DNA from: Agrobacterium tumefaciens
Lineage (GTDB): Bacteria; Pseudomonadota; Alphaproteobacteria; Rhizobiales; Rhizobiaceae
Length of the DNA: 64,000 nt
Direction of reading: 5' to 3'
Assembly: GCF_005221385.1 (NCBI RefSeq)
Contig: NZ_CP039903.1
Location: 806,001-870,000, forward strand
Shown here: one piece after another, positions 9,574-18,915 of the stretch
How positions within the stretch are numbered: position 1 is the first letter of the stretch
Layout: every line of letters begins with the position of its first letter
Notes under the pieces: model-generated
The model's input: only the letters and a program-made list of their open reading frames with translations
Database searches by the model: none
What the model was told of the DNA's origin: nothing
Translations under genes and position numbers: made by a program

Positions 9574-10739
9574 GCGTTGCCGCTCCCCGAATTGCGTGCC
9601 AGCCGGCTGGAGAACAGGCGGCGTATGCGGCCAGCCGCATCCGCGATAATCTTCGGTATCTTCGGCTTGCGACCGGTTATCAGGATGAAGGCGGCCGCAG
9701 CGCCGCTGAGACCCGGCACGGCATAGACCAGCGGAATGAAGGCAGCGCTCTGCTTGACCTGGTTGGTGACGTAAAAACCAAGCCAGCGCAGCATGAAGGC
9801 CGTCACCAGCGCGGCGACCATCGGGTGCATGCGCGCCTCGCGATGCGAACGGGCATCGGCGGCGATGACCAGCGAGATCAGCGCGAAGGCAAAGGCGAAC
9901 ATCCAGTCCGACAGGCGCTTGTGCAGCTCGCTGCGGAAGTTTTCCGGAGACCGTTTGTAACTCGCATTGTTCTCATCTGGCGACAAAAGGAAGCCGAGGC
10001 TGGCATCGCCCGGAGACAGCGAGGGTTCGGAATCCTGCTTTTCCGACATGGTCGAAAGATCGAAGGCATAGGACAGGAACTTGACGATCGACACCTTGCC
10101 ATCAGGGGTCTTCTGCTGCACTTCGCCGTCGCGCATGGTCAGCGATGTGCCGCTCTCATCGATCATGCCTTCCTTGGCATAATAGATGAGATCGAAATTC
10201 GGATCGCGGCGGTCGGCGACGAACAGGCCCTTGAGGATACGGCCCTGCCGCTGGGCGATCTGCACATAGAGACCGTCCTGAATGGTGCGGAAGGTCTTTT
10301 CTTCGATCACCGAGGACAGGAGGTCGGCATAGGCCGCGGCCACCATCTGCCGGGCGGAGTTACGCGCCGGCGGCTCGATGAAATTGGTGATGGTGAACGA
10401 AAGCGCGCTCAGTACGGCGGCCAGAATGAGAACCGGGCGAAACATCACCGAACGCGGCGATCCTGCCGCATCGATGATGGCAAGCTCGGAATCATTGTTC
10501 ATCGCCGTAAATGTCTGGGTGATGCCGATGACGAGGGCGAAAGGCAGCACAACGGGGATCAGCGTCGGCAGGATCAGGGTCGCGAGCGCCATGAAGGAGC
10601 CCATCGACTGGCCGGTATCGGTGACGAGATTGATTCTCTGGAGAACCTGGATGGTCCAGATGATGGCCAGCACCGGCAACAGCGCGACCAGAAACATCTG
10701 CGTTGTCCGCCGCAGGATATAGTTCTCGAGAAGCTTCAT
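9570..10739 (-). CDS. lptF: LPS export ABC transporter permease LptF
   Basis: LptF (389 residues) pairs with LptG in the LPS transporter. The N-terminus (MKLLENYILRRTTQMFL) is typical. Membrane segments are grouped three plus three around a periplasmic domain, and a basic tail follows the last segment. It is first in the lptF-lptG-lptD operon and divergent from pepA, with about 330 bp between the two starts. Confidence 0.93.
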   Translation of the reverse strand: MKLLENYILRRTTQMFLVALLPVLAIIWTIQVLQRINLVTDTGQSMGSFMALATLILPTLIPVVLPFALVIGITQTFTAMNNDSELAIIDAAGSPRSVMFRPVLILAAVLSALSFTITNFIEPPARNSARQMVAAAYADLLSSVIEEKTFRTIQDGLYVQIAQRQGRILKGLFVADRRDPNFDLIYYAKEGMIDESGTSLTMRDGEVQQKTPDGKVSIVKFLSYAFDLSTMSEKQDSEPSLSPGDASLGFLLSPDENNASYKRSPENFRSELHKRLSDWMFAFAFALISLVIAADARSHREARMHPMVAALVTAFMLRWLGFYVTNQVKQSAAFIPLVYAVPGLSGAAAAFILITGRKPKIPKIIADAAGRIRRLFSSRLARNSGSGNA

Positions 10740-11070
10740 ACGGCCCTGTTCGACATTGTTTTCCCGTGCGCTTGCCCGCCGGATTTCCGCCTATCTAATC
10801 GCATCGTTTGCAATTGGCTATTCCGGCGTGCTCACAAATATGTTTTGCACGACGATTTTTCCATCGCCTGTGTCTTTTTGTGGAACAAGCTGTCGGTTTC
10901 ATGACGTAATCGGCCCATCCGCAAAAATGTCATTCCTTTAACGAATGTGGACCTTTAAGGAATGTCTGCCTTTAAACAATGCAGGCCTTAAAAAATGTAG
11001 GGTTGCGCCGGGGGCTGAAAAGGCCATGATCGTGCGCATCATGCAATTTGACCATGAAGAGCAGGAAAAC
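10740..11070. promoter_or_regulatory. Divergent lptF/pepA intergenic region
   Basis: This is 331 bp between two divergent starts and must hold promoters for both, though no convincing -35/-10 pair is evident. The pepA-proximal half holds the 17-bp repeat array described separately. The pepA frame stays open back to a TTG/GTG-type start inside the array, but the encoded residues do not look like an aminopeptidase N-terminus. Confidence 0.5.
10935..11002 (+). repeat. Four tandem 17-bp repeats upstream of pepA
   Basis: Units start at 10935, 10952, 10969 and 10986, each exactly 17 bases. The shared core is CCTTTAA followed by a two- to three-base variable part and AATG. Unit 4 drops one T of the CCTTTAA core. 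The 17 bases before unit 1 (10918-10934) end in AAAAATGTCATT and look like a decayed fifth copy. The array lies 69-136 bases upstream of the pepA ATG, so it is either in the promoter or in the leader. Confidence 0.85.
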
Positions 11071-12564
11071 ATGTCCGCCAAATTCGATATTTCTTTCGCC
11101 AATTCCGCTTCGCTTGAAAATTCCCTGGCCGTTGTGCTGCAAGCCTCCGGTGAGGCGCAGGCTGCCGCCGGTGCTTCCGAGGCCGATCCGGGTGGAGTGA
11201 TCGAGAGGGCGGCGAAGATTGCGGGATTTGCCGCAAAATCCATGACGACTCTCGATGTGATTGCGCCGCAGGGGTCGAGCGCCGACCGGTTGCTCGTCAT
11301 CGGCCTCGGCAAGCCGGCGAAACTTGTCGCACATGACTGGCTGCGTGCCGGCGGCACTGCCGCCGCCAATTTCCGCAAGGCAGACAAGGTCGCCATCTAT
11401 CTCGACGCTCCGGGCGTCGAAACCAGCGCGCAGGCCGCTGCGGATTTCGCGCTGGGCCTTCTGCTGCGCGCCTATAGTTTCGATGCCTACAAGACCAAGA
11501 AAAAATCCGACGACGAAAAGACCCCGAAGAAAGTCGATATCGTCATCGTCACGGCCGCTCATCAGGAAGCGGAAAAGGCCTTTGCCGTCTCCGAGGCTGT
11601 TGCGGGCGGCGTTCTCCTGGCGCGCGACCTTGTCAACCTGCCGCCGAACGTTCTCGGCCCCGTCGAATTCGCCGAAAAGGCGGAAGAGCTGCGCAAGCTG
11701 GGTGTTGATGTCGAGATTCTCGGCGAAAAGGACTTGAAGAAGCTTGGCATGAACGCGCTTCTCGGCGTGGCGCAGGGCTCGGCCCGTCCGCCCCGGCTTG
11801 CCGTCATGCAATGGAACGGCGGTTCCAAGAAGGATGAACCCATTGCTTTCGTCGGCAAGGGCGTCGTTTTTGATACCGGCGGCATTTCGCTCAAACCCGG
11901 CCTCAATATGGAAGACATGAAGGGCGACATGGGCGGCGCTGCCGCCGTGACCGGCCTGATGCATGCGCTTGCGGCCCGCAAGGCGAAGGCAAATGTCATC
12001 GGCGTTATCGGTCTCGTGGAAAACATGCCCGATGGCAATGCCCAGCGTCCGGGCGACATCGTAACTTCCATGTCCGGCCAGACCATCGAGATCATCAATA
12101 CCGATGCCGAAGGCCGCCTGGTTCTGGCTGATGCGCTCTGGTACACCAAGGAGCGTTTCAGCCCGAAATTCATGATCAACCTTGCCACCCTCACAGGCGC
12201 GATCACGGTTGCGCTCGGCAATCTTCAGGCCGGCCTTTTCTGCAATGACGACGAGCTTGCGACGCGCCTCGCCCAGGCTGGTGACGCGACGGCCGAAAAG
12301 CTGTGGCGTATGCCGCTCGGCAAGGATTATGACAAGATCATCGATTCCAAATTCGCCGACATGAAGAACAGCTCGGGTCGCTTGGCCGGTTCCGTCACCG
12401 CCGCGCAGTTCCTCAAGCGCTTTGTGGGTGAAACGCCGTGGGCGCATCTCGATATTGCCGGCACAGCGATGGGATCGCCCATGACCGAGATCAACCAGTC
12501 CTGGGGATCGGGCTACGGCGTGCGGCTTTTGAACGAACTCGTTCGCGCCCATTACGAAGATTGA
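11071..12564 (+). CDS. pepA: Leucyl aminopeptidase (M17 family)
   Basis: A cytosolic dimetal aminopeptidase (497 residues) that removes N-terminal residues from peptides; in E. coli PepA also binds DNA. The M17 signature [14 protein letters not shown] is present, as are the metal- and substrate-binding segments [14 protein letters not shown] and [14 protein letters not shown] 11071 was chosen because a GAAGAGCAGGA stretch precedes it and family similarity begins there. An upstream in-frame start would add 42 unrelated residues encoded by the repeat array. holC follows by 25 bp, a common pepA-holC pairing. Confidence 0.95.
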   Translation: MSAKFDISFANSASLENSLAVVLQASGEAQAAAGASEADPGGVIERAAKIAGFAAKSMTTLDVIAPQGSSADRLLVIGLGKPAKLVAHDWLRAGGTAAANFRKADKVAIYLDAPGVETSAQAAADFALGLLLRAYSFDAYKTKKKSDDEKTPKKVDIVIVTAAHQEAEKAFAVSEAVAGGVLLARDLVNLPPNVLGPVEFAEKAEELRKLGVDVEILGEKDLKKLGMNALLGVAQGSARPPRLAVMQWNGGSKKDEPIAFVGKGVVFDTGGISLKPGLNMEDMKGDMGGAAAVTGLMHALAARKAKANVIGVIGLVENMPDGNAQRPGDIVTSMSGQTIEIINTDAEGRLVLADALWYTKERFSPKFMINLATLTGAITVALGNLQAGLFCNDDELATRLAQAGDATAEKLWRMPLGKDYDKIIDSKFADMKNSSGRLAGSVTAAQFLKRFVGETPWAHLDIAGTAMGSPMTEINQSWGSGYGVRLLNELVRAHYED

Positions 12565-12589
12565 TGCGAGCGGAGTTCGAAATCTGCGG

Positions 12590-13039
12590 ATGACTGAAAT
12601 TCTGTTCTACCATCTGACGGAATCGAAGCTCGAGGATGCGCTGCCGCCTTTGCTCGAAAAATCGCTGGAACGCGGCTGGAAGGTCGCGATCCAGACGGTG
12701 GACGAGGAGCGCCGCGATTTTCTCGACGCGCATCTGTGGACCTTTCGTGACGACAGCTTTCTGCCGCACGCCACGGATGCGTCTCCGGCGCCGCAAAGCC
12801 AGCCGATTCTCCTGACAGCCTCGGAAGTCAACGGCAACGGCGCAAATGTCCGCTTTCTGGTGGATGGCGCCGAACCGCCGGCGGTGGAGGCCTATGAGCG
12901 CATCGTCTTCATGTTCGACGGATATGATGCCTATCAGCTTGAAATGGCGCGAAACCACTGGAAAAGTCTGAAGACCGAAGGCCACGCGCTGACCTATTGG
13001 CAGCAATCGCCGGAAGGCCGCTGGCAGAAAAAGGCCTGA
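12590..13039 (+). CDS. holC: DNA polymerase III chi subunit
   Basis: HolC (149 residues) links the clamp-loader complex to single-strand binding protein during replication. The N-terminus (TEILFYHLTESKLEDALPPLLEKSL), the EERRDFLDAHLWTF segment and VFMFDGYDAYQLEMAR match the chi family. It is the second gene of the pepA-holC unit. Confidence 0.92.
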   Translation: MTEILFYHLTESKLEDALPPLLEKSLERGWKVAIQTVDEERRDFLDAHLWTFRDDSFLPHATDASPAPQSQPILLTASEVNGNGANVRFLVDGAEPPAVEAYERIVFMFDGYDAYQLEMARNHWKSLKTEGHALTYWQQSPEGRWQKKA

Positions 13040-13198
13040 TCGAAGGGTTCTCACACAAATAGACCGGCAAAAATTCGCATGTGGCGTCGCCTGCCGGTTT
13101 TTGCATGATGGGCCGAATCGAACGCATGGCCGTCTGATCCGCCCGGCGGGTTGCTGAGGGTGGCGTTGGCACGGCCGAAACAGCGGAAGGACATCATC

Positions 13199-14227
13199 AT
13201 GGGGCAGGCGATTTCAAGGCCGGACGGAGAAATGGAGCGTCTGGTCGCGGTGCGGTCCATCATGTCCTTCAAGAATGCCGAGATGCCGGAACTGGAAGTT
13301 TTGTCTCGATTGGGGCAGGGCGTCTTTGACGTCCCGCGTGCGGCTGTCCACATCCTCGATGAGGATTGGCTCCATATCGCCGAACAGGCCGGAATGCAGC
13401 TGTCGGAATGCCCGCGCGATCTGTCGATCTGCACCCGCGTCATTGCCAGGCAGGACGTGGTCGTCATTTCCGATCTGACCCAGCACCCGGATTTCCGCTT
13501 CATGCCCTATGTCAAAGGCGGTCCGGAATTGCGTTCCTATGCCGGCGCGCCGATCGAGCTGGAGCCGGGTCTTGTCGTTGGCGCCTTTTGCCTCGTTGAT
13601 ACGACGCCGAGAAAATTCTCCCACAACGAAATTGACAATCTGAAGCATTTCGCGCTGCTGGCGGCTGCACTCCTGCGTCTCCAGAAGGCCAACTTCACCA
13701 TGAGCCTTGCCGAGCGCGAATTGCGCGATGCAGCGATGACCGATCCGCTGACCGGTTTTTATAATCGCAAGGCGCTGGAGGCGATTGTCGATAGCCAGCT
13801 CGGCGCGGCTCTGCGGGAAAACGAGACCTTCGGCGTGCTTTATCTCGATCTGGACGGCTTCAAGACGATCAACGATACGTTCGGCCATCCGGCGGGTGAC
13901 CGGGTGCTGACCGTCGCCGCCGCGCGCATCCGCAACGCGATCCGCAGTGGGGATACGGTGGTGCGCATGGGTGGTGACGAATTTGCCATTTTCATGCCCC
14001 ATCCCGGCACCCCTGAGGTGATGAATGGGATGGCGGACCGGCTTCTGGCCGCCTTCCGCGAAACCTTCGATGTCGATGGACAGGCGGTCGGCGCGCGTCT
14101 CAGCATCGGCGGCGCGATTGCCCCGCAGGCGGGCGCGGATCGCGCCACGCTGTTGCGCAGCGTCGATGAGGCGCTGTATCAGGCAAAAAAATCAGGGCGC
14201 GACCGTTTCGTCAGCCGCGCCCTTTGA
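13199..14227 (+). CDS. GAF-GGDEF diguanylate cyclase
   Basis: A soluble 342-residue protein. An N-terminal GAF domain (about 15-160; includes DLSICTRVIARQD and SYAGAPIEL) senses an unknown small ligand. A complete GGDEF domain (about 175-340) makes cyclic di-GMP from two GTP. The active-site motif is intact: GGDEF at residues 258-262. An RSGD sequence five residues before it matches the RxxD inhibitory site, so product feedback is likely. ATG 13199 follows GGAAGG; a TTG 48 bases upstream is in frame but unsupported. It is the first of several c-di-GMP genes in 13-25 kb. Confidence 0.9.
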   Translation: MGQAISRPDGEMERLVAVRSIMSFKNAEMPELEVLSRLGQGVFDVPRAAVHILDEDWLHIAEQAGMQLSECPRDLSICTRVIARQDVVVISDLTQHPDFRFMPYVKGGPELRSYAGAPIELEPGLVVGAFCLVDTTPRKFSHNEIDNLKHFALLAAALLRLQKANFTMSLAERELRDAAMTDPLTGFYNRKALEAIVDSQLGAALRENETFGVLYLDLDGFKTINDTFGHPAGDRVLTVAAARIRNAIRSGDTVVRMGGDEFAIFMPHPGTPEVMNGMADRLLAAFRETFDVDGQAVGARLSIGGAIAPQAGADRATLLRSVDEALYQAKKSGRDRFVSRAL

Positions 14228-14258
14228 TGCATCTGTCGTCCGAAATTCTTTCGGCTTC

Positions 14259-15185
14259 TCAGTCGTAGAATGAATCCACGAACTTGTGGCGGCCAAGCAG
14301 GAAGGCGTCGGCCACATGCGTCAGCGGCGCAAGATCGACATCTGAGCGGCCCGCCTTGATGATCTCGGCAAAACGCTCGTAAAGCGCTGGATATTCCCGC
14401 TCGGGCGCGGTGAGTTTGTCTTCGCCGTTGATCGAGAGCTTGGCGCCGCCTTCCGAAAGCACCATTCGTCCGCCGGCCGTTTCGGCAACGATATCCCAGC
14501 TCTGCTTGCCGGTCTGGCGCCAGTCGAACTCGGCACGCAAAGGCATTTTCGTCACGTCGGAAAAATGCAGGTCAGCAGCGATCGGCGCGTCGCGGTTTTC
14601 CGGGAATTCCAGCGTGGCCTTGGTCAGGAACAGCGCGCGGGGCAGGATATGGGTGATGATGGAAAGTGCGTTGATGCCGGGGTCGAAAACGCCAAGGCCA
14701 CCCGCCTGCCAGATCCATGCCTGGTTCGGGTGCCAGTGGCGTACATCCTCTTTCCAGATCACATGCACGCTGTCGATATTTGTGGAAGCCAGAAACGCCT
14801 TGGCCGCTTCCACCGCCGGCGCGTAACGCGAATGCCAGCTTGCAAACAGCGAAAGTCCCTTGGAATCCGCAAGGCGGACGAGATCCTGCACCTCGGAAAG
14901 CGTCGCGCCCGGCGGCTTTTCGAGGAAGACGTGCTTGCCGGCATTCAACGCCGCGTAAGCCGCCTCGTAACGATATTGCGGCGGCATGCACAGCGACACG
15001 GCATCGATATCAGGCACAGCCTCCAGCATGGCCTCGATTGTGCCATAGGACGCGACGCCGTCCACGGTGCCGTGACGGCTTGCGGTGCAGATCAATTCAA
15101 AATCCGGATTGCCTGCAATGGCGGGAAGATGCTGGTCGCGAACGATTTTTCCGACGCCGACGATGGCAAGCTTGGTGGCTGACAT
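14259..15185 (-). CDS. Gfo/Idh/MocA family dehydrogenase, probably D-galactose 1-dehydrogenase-like
   Basis: A 308-residue NAD(P)-dependent sugar dehydrogenase. The Rossmann segment AIVGVGKIVRDQHLP is at the N-terminus, the EKPPGATL motif with the conserved Lys is near residue 90, and the C-terminal domain contains GGLGVFDPGINALSI. The overall pattern resembles bacterial galactose 1-dehydrogenases, but other aldose or inositol substrates cannot be excluded. The ATG at 15185 was preferred to an upstream start 27 bases away because the NAD-binding strand follows directly. It converges on the GAF-GGDEF gene. Confidence 0.78.
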   Translation of the reverse strand: MSATKLAIVGVGKIVRDQHLPAIAGNPDFELICTASRHGTVDGVASYGTIEAMLEAVPDIDAVSLCMPPQYRYEAAYAALNAGKHVFLEKPPGATLSEVQDLVRLADSKGLSLFASWHSRYAPAVEAAKAFLASTNIDSVHVIWKEDVRHWHPNQAWIWQAGGLGVFDPGINALSIITHILPRALFLTKATLEFPENRDAPIAADLHFSDVTKMPLRAEFDWRQTGKQSWDIVAETAGGRMVLSEGGAKLSINGEDKLTAPEREYPALYERFAEIIKAGRSDVDLAPLTHVADAFLLGRHKFVDSFYD

Positions 15186-15494
15186 GAAGTGGAACCCGTC
15201 TGAGTGCTGCATGGGATAAAGTGTGATTTTTACAAGTTTTTAGCAGAAACGCTCGAAGGAGCAAGGTGATCGTTTCCGGGCGGAACGTCTTTTTTTAGAC
15301 TGTAATTCCATAACATATTTTTCGGTTTTAGTATTTCTGGAATATGTAGTATTTGAGAAATGTAAATATTTTTTGGATTTTTAAGTGTTATTTATATTTT
15401 CAGATAGTTCAAAGTCTAATTTTTTCATGTATATTCAGTGAACATCGGTAATAATTTTAGATTTCGCTTGAATAAATTTTCCAACAGCAGGTGC
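15186..15494. promoter_or_regulatory. AT-rich divergent intergenic region
   Basis: About 309 bp between divergent starts. From roughly 15290 to 15485 the base composition is strikingly AT-rich compared with the surrounding genes, with runs of A and T. No single clear promoter or operator stands out. It must carry the promoters of the sugar dehydrogenase and of the membrane GGEEF gene. Confidence 0.5.
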
Positions 15495-16706
15495 ATGGTG
15501 GTTTTATTTGGAAATGACCGTTCGTCCGGCTTCCTTCAGAGAGTCAATGAAAGCAGCCGTCAGTTCAATACATATGCCTTGATTTTTGGCGTCGTGCTCT
15601 ACAATCTTTACCTGCTTGTGGATGTGACGCTCGTGCCTGACATCATCTGGCTGGATGTGACGGTCCGTCTGTTTCTCGTCACCCCGCTTCTGTTCCTTTA
15701 TTTTCCGGCACGGTATTATGCGATCGGGATGCGGCCGGATGCGGTGGCGCACGAGGCCCTTCACGCGCTGGGCTGCATGATGGTCGTCGCATCGCTCATG
15801 TTCATCTATGCCAATGCGCGGACCTCGTCGGCCAGTGAATATTACATGGGCGTCGTCACCGTCATTCTCTATATGAATACGATCCATCGCCAACCGTTTC
15901 CGCTTGCGGTCATGGGCACGGTCGGCTGCATGGTGGTTTTCATTATCGGCATGGAATATGTCACCGTGACGAGCGAAGTGGCCAAGCTGCCGGCGATCAT
16001 GTGTTCCGTCGGAATTAGCGCCGTCTCGCTGTTTGCGGCCTATCGTATCGAGCAGGTGGAAAGGCGGGACTATCTGGCTTCGCTGCGCGAAAAGCTGCTG
16101 CTTCAGCAAATTCAAAGCGCCAATCGGGACCTGCAGCAGCTTTCCAATACCGATCAACTGACGGGTATTCGCAACCGCCGCAGTTTTGATCAGGCAGCGC
16201 GCGAGATTTCCGGCACCAGCAGGCCACGGGCGCTCATTCTCCTCGATGTCGATTATTTCAAGAACTACAATGATTCAGAAGGGCATGTGGCTGGTGATGA
16301 CTGTCTGCGCGCGATTGCCGGCAGGCTGCGCGCCGCCCTGCGCAGGGATGATGGTGACAGAAGTTTCGTTGCGCGTTATGGCGGCGAGGAATTTGTGGTC
16401 CTGCTCGACAATTGCGTCGTATCCGCAGCCCTTGCCGTTGGTGAAAGGCTAAGATCGGCGGTGTCGGGGGAGGCGATACCTCACCCCAATCGCCCGGACG
16501 GACAGGCTGTCGTCACCGTCAGTCTCGGAATAGCCGTTTCCGATGATGGCCTGGAGACAATACAGGACATGCTGAACCGCGCGGATGAAGCACTGTACGA
16601 GGCGAAGCATCAGGGACGCGACAGGTTGGTGCTGGCCGCCGCGCAGTCCGGAGCGATTGCCGCTCCGGAGAATCTTGCCGGGATGCGAACTGCGGGCGCA
16701 ATATAG
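15495..16706 (+). CDS. Membrane diguanylate cyclase (GGEEF)
   Basis: A 403-residue inner-membrane protein. About six membrane segments occupy roughly residues 25-195, followed by a short coiled linker (EKLLLQQIQSANRDLQQL) and a GGDEF domain with GGEEF at residues 296-300, so c-di-GMP synthesis is likely. No RxxD inhibitory site is at the usual five-residue spacing because the preceding loop (RRDDGDRS) is longer. The start is uncertain: ATG 15495 (AGCAGG upstream) or GTG 15438 in the AT-rich leader. The sensory membrane part matches no named domain that I recognise. Confidence 0.85.
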   Translation: MVVLFGNDRSSGFLQRVNESSRQFNTYALIFGVVLYNLYLLVDVTLVPDIIWLDVTVRLFLVTPLLFLYFPARYYAIGMRPDAVAHEALHALGCMMVVASLMFIYANARTSSASEYYMGVVTVILYMNTIHRQPFPLAVMGTVGCMVVFIIGMEYVTVTSEVAKLPAIMCSVGISAVSLFAAYRIEQVERRDYLASLREKLLLQQIQSANRDLQQLSNTDQLTGIRNRRSFDQAAREISGTSRPRALILLDVDYFKNYNDSEGHVAGDDCLRAIAGRLRAALRRDDGDRSFVARYGGEEFVVLLDNCVVSAALAVGERLRSAVSGEAIPHPNRPDGQAVVTVSLGIAVSDDGLETIQDMLNRADEALYEAKHQGRDRLVLAAAQSGAIAAPENLAGMRTAGAI

Positions 16707-16814
16707 GCCGGGCGGCGGGCTATGTGTTATAGTCTGTCCTCGCAGATACGGGAATTGTGAAAGGCGAACGCCGGAATTCCGGCGGCGGAACCAATAATAA
16801 CCGGGGATTTGCAG

Positions 16815-18752
16815 ATGATGGAATTGATCGCCGTTCAGGCGGCGGCCGCTGCCGCCGAGCTTCCATTCCTGCTGCTCCAGGCGGCCGCCGTCGTCGGCAT
16901 TGTATCCGTGCTGATCCTTCTGCGGCGAGACATAGCCCTCGATGATCCGCGTTATAAGATCTACTACGGCATCGTATTCGGTGCGACCGGGTTTCTCTTG
17001 ACGTTGCTGGTGTCCGAATTCATCAAGCTGCCTTCCAAACCCTATATTCGGTCCGATCTGCTTTTCCTGGCCGGGGTGCTGGGGTCTTGGCAAGGCGGGT
17101 TGATTAGCCTGGTGCTCGTCTCCGCTGGACGCCTTGCGTTCGGCGGCCCTTCGCTTTTCGGCGCCGCCCTTCTGGATATGAGCATCATCTCGGTTTGCGG
17201 GATCATGATGTATGGCTGGTTACGCAGGCGTCGTCTTGCTGAACTCGGTATATGGGAGATGACCGGTGTATTCGCGGTCAGGATTTCCGCGGCTTTGCTC
17301 GCCTTGTCTGTGCTCTATATTCTCAGCCTGATAGATCAGGAGTTGTATCTCAGTGGTCTCGGGCGACGCATCTTCGGCTCAGTCGTCGGTTTGCCGATGA
17401 TTGTCTGCCTGTTCGTTGTGCTGCGCAGCGAAGCGCGGGCGCGGGAAGAGGTGAGGAGACGCGAAACCGCGGCCCGGACGGATTCATTGACGGGCCTGCC
17501 CAACAGGCGCGCCCTCAAGGACCATATCGAAACGGCGATGCGGCACGAGCCGGCCGTTCCGCATGCTCTCGTTCTGATCGAGATCGTCAATATTTCCGAT
17601 GTCGCCGCCTGCGAAGGTGAGGACTGGGCCGATCTTTTCTGGCCGCGACTGGCGCGGGAAGTATGCGACGGCGACAACAGCCTGCTGTCGCCCTCCAATG
17701 CACCGCGCAGCTTCATGTTCGGCGATACGACGCTTGCGGTGGTCATCGAAGGAGTTTCGCTGGAAAAGTCTGAAAGCGCCCGACTGATGATGCATCTCCA
17801 TGACGGGCTGAGCGCATTTTGCCGGTCCGCGGAGGCGGGGCCGGTGCCGCATCTGAAGATCGGCGCGGCCAACCTGGACATGCTTTCCCGGCAGAACGTG
17901 GCGTCCTTTCTCAGGCATCTCAGCCTGGCGCTGAAAGGAAGCGACAATCCGGTGCAGATTTTCCCCTTTTCCTTCGCCGAGAAAGCGACACGGGACGAAG
18001 GGGTGCGGCAGATGCTGGTCAACTGGATCAAATCCGGCAGGCCGCCCATATGTTATCAGCCGAAATTTGAAATGCACAATCGCCGCATGATCGGCGCCGA
18101 GGCGCTTCTGCGGGCGACCGATGTGCGCGGGCAGGCGCTTTCGCCCTATTACGTGCTGGAGATTGCCGAGCGCCACCGTCTGCTGGTGGAATTCGAGTGG
18201 TCGACGATCGAGGCGGTCGTCCGCGACCTCAGCAATCTGCGGAACCTTGAGCCGGATTTTCATCTGGCGGTGAATATTTCCGCCTCGTCATTTTCGACCC
18301 TGCGTTTCGGAGACCGGGTCGTGGCGTTCCTGGGTGAAATGGCGGTTCCTGCGCATCGGCTGTCGATCGAGGTGACGGAGATGAGCCGTGTACCGGCGAT
18401 CGACATCGTGCAGCAGAATTTCGACAGGCTGAGCGAAGCAGGCGTGCGGCTGTCGCTTGATGATTTCGGCACCGGTTATGCCGCGCTCACTCTGCTTGCG
18501 AGGTTCCCCTTCGAAGAGGTCAAGATCGACCACTGGATGACCTCCAGGCTAAATCAGTCCCGCTTCAAGGACGCCATCGCGCTCGCATTCGAAAGCGCTG
18601 AGCGTTACGGCGCCAAGCTGGTGACGGAAGGCATAGAAACGGAGGAGCAGAGCCGGCTTCTCATGCAGATGGGCATCCGTTTCGGTCAGGGTTATCTCTA
18701 TTCGCCCGCTGTACCGCTCGATCGTTTGCAGCCTCGCAGGGAATGCGCCTAG
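16815..18752 (+). CDS. Membrane degenerate GGDEF-EAL protein, probable c-di-GMP phosphodiesterase
   Basis: A 645-residue protein. N-terminal membrane segments (about 1-205) resemble a 5TM sensor. A GGDEF-like domain follows that starts normally (DSLTGLPNRR) but has FGDTT where GGDEF should be, so it cannot act as a cyclase. The EAL domain (about 405-640) looks active: EAL at 429-431, DDFGTGY starting at 549, KID, and TEGIETEEQ. It should therefore hydrolyse c-di-GMP, with the degenerate domain perhaps binding GTP as a regulator. ATG 16815 follows GGGGA; the next codon but one is also ATG. It lies about 110 bp after the membrane cyclase on the same strand, a possible synthesis/degradation pair. 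Confidence 0.88.
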   Translation: MMELIAVQAAAAAAELPFLLLQAAAVVGIVSVLILLRRDIALDDPRYKIYYGIVFGATGFLLTLLVSEFIKLPSKPYIRSDLLFLAGVLGSWQGGLISLVLVSAGRLAFGGPSLFGAALLDMSIISVCGIMMYGWLRRRRLAELGIWEMTGVFAVRISAALLALSVLYILSLIDQELYLSGLGRRIFGSVVGLPMIVCLFVVLRSEARAREEVRRRETAARTDSLTGLPNRRALKDHIETAMRHEPAVPHALVLIEIVNISDVAACEGEDWADLFWPRLAREVCDGDNSLLSPSNAPRSFMFGDTTLAVVIEGVSLEKSESARLMMHLHDGLSAFCRSAEAGPVPHLKIGAANLDMLSRQNVASFLRHLSLALKGSDNPVQIFPFSFAEKATRDEGVRQMLVNWIKSGRPPICYQPKFEMHNRRMIGAEALLRATDVRGQALSPYYVLEIAERHRLLVEFEWSTIEAVVRDLSNLRNLEPDFHLAVNISASSFSTLRFGDRVVAFLGEMAVPAHRLSIEVTEMSRVPAIDIVQQNFDRLSEAGVRLSLDDFGTGYAALTLLARFPFEEVKIDHWMTSRLNQSRFKDAIALAFESAERYGAKLVTEGIETEEQSRLLMQMGIRFGQGYLYSPAVPLDRLQPRRECA

Positions 18753-18915
18753 AGCGTTTCCGAAAGGCTTACGACGCAGCATGACATGAGCGTATTCCAG
18801 TGCAAGCGGCAGGGGAGCCTATTTCAGCCGGATTGAATGTTTGGCCAGTCTGTGCTGAGTGGTTGTATGACGAACCAATGTTCCGGCCGTGTTTTCCGGT
18901 CGAGCGAGCGAACAG

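Noticed and set aside
10935..11002. CRISPR-like array
   Set aside because: The 17-bp units are contiguous with no spacers, and no cas gene is in the window.
10945..11070. 42-residue N-terminal extension of PepA
   Set aside because: It would be encoded by the tandem repeats and does not resemble any aminopeptidase sequence.
10972..12552. A 526-codon open frame antisense to pepA
   Set aside because: It is a by-product of GC-rich codon bias opposite a clear aminopeptidase; its translation has no recognisable domain.
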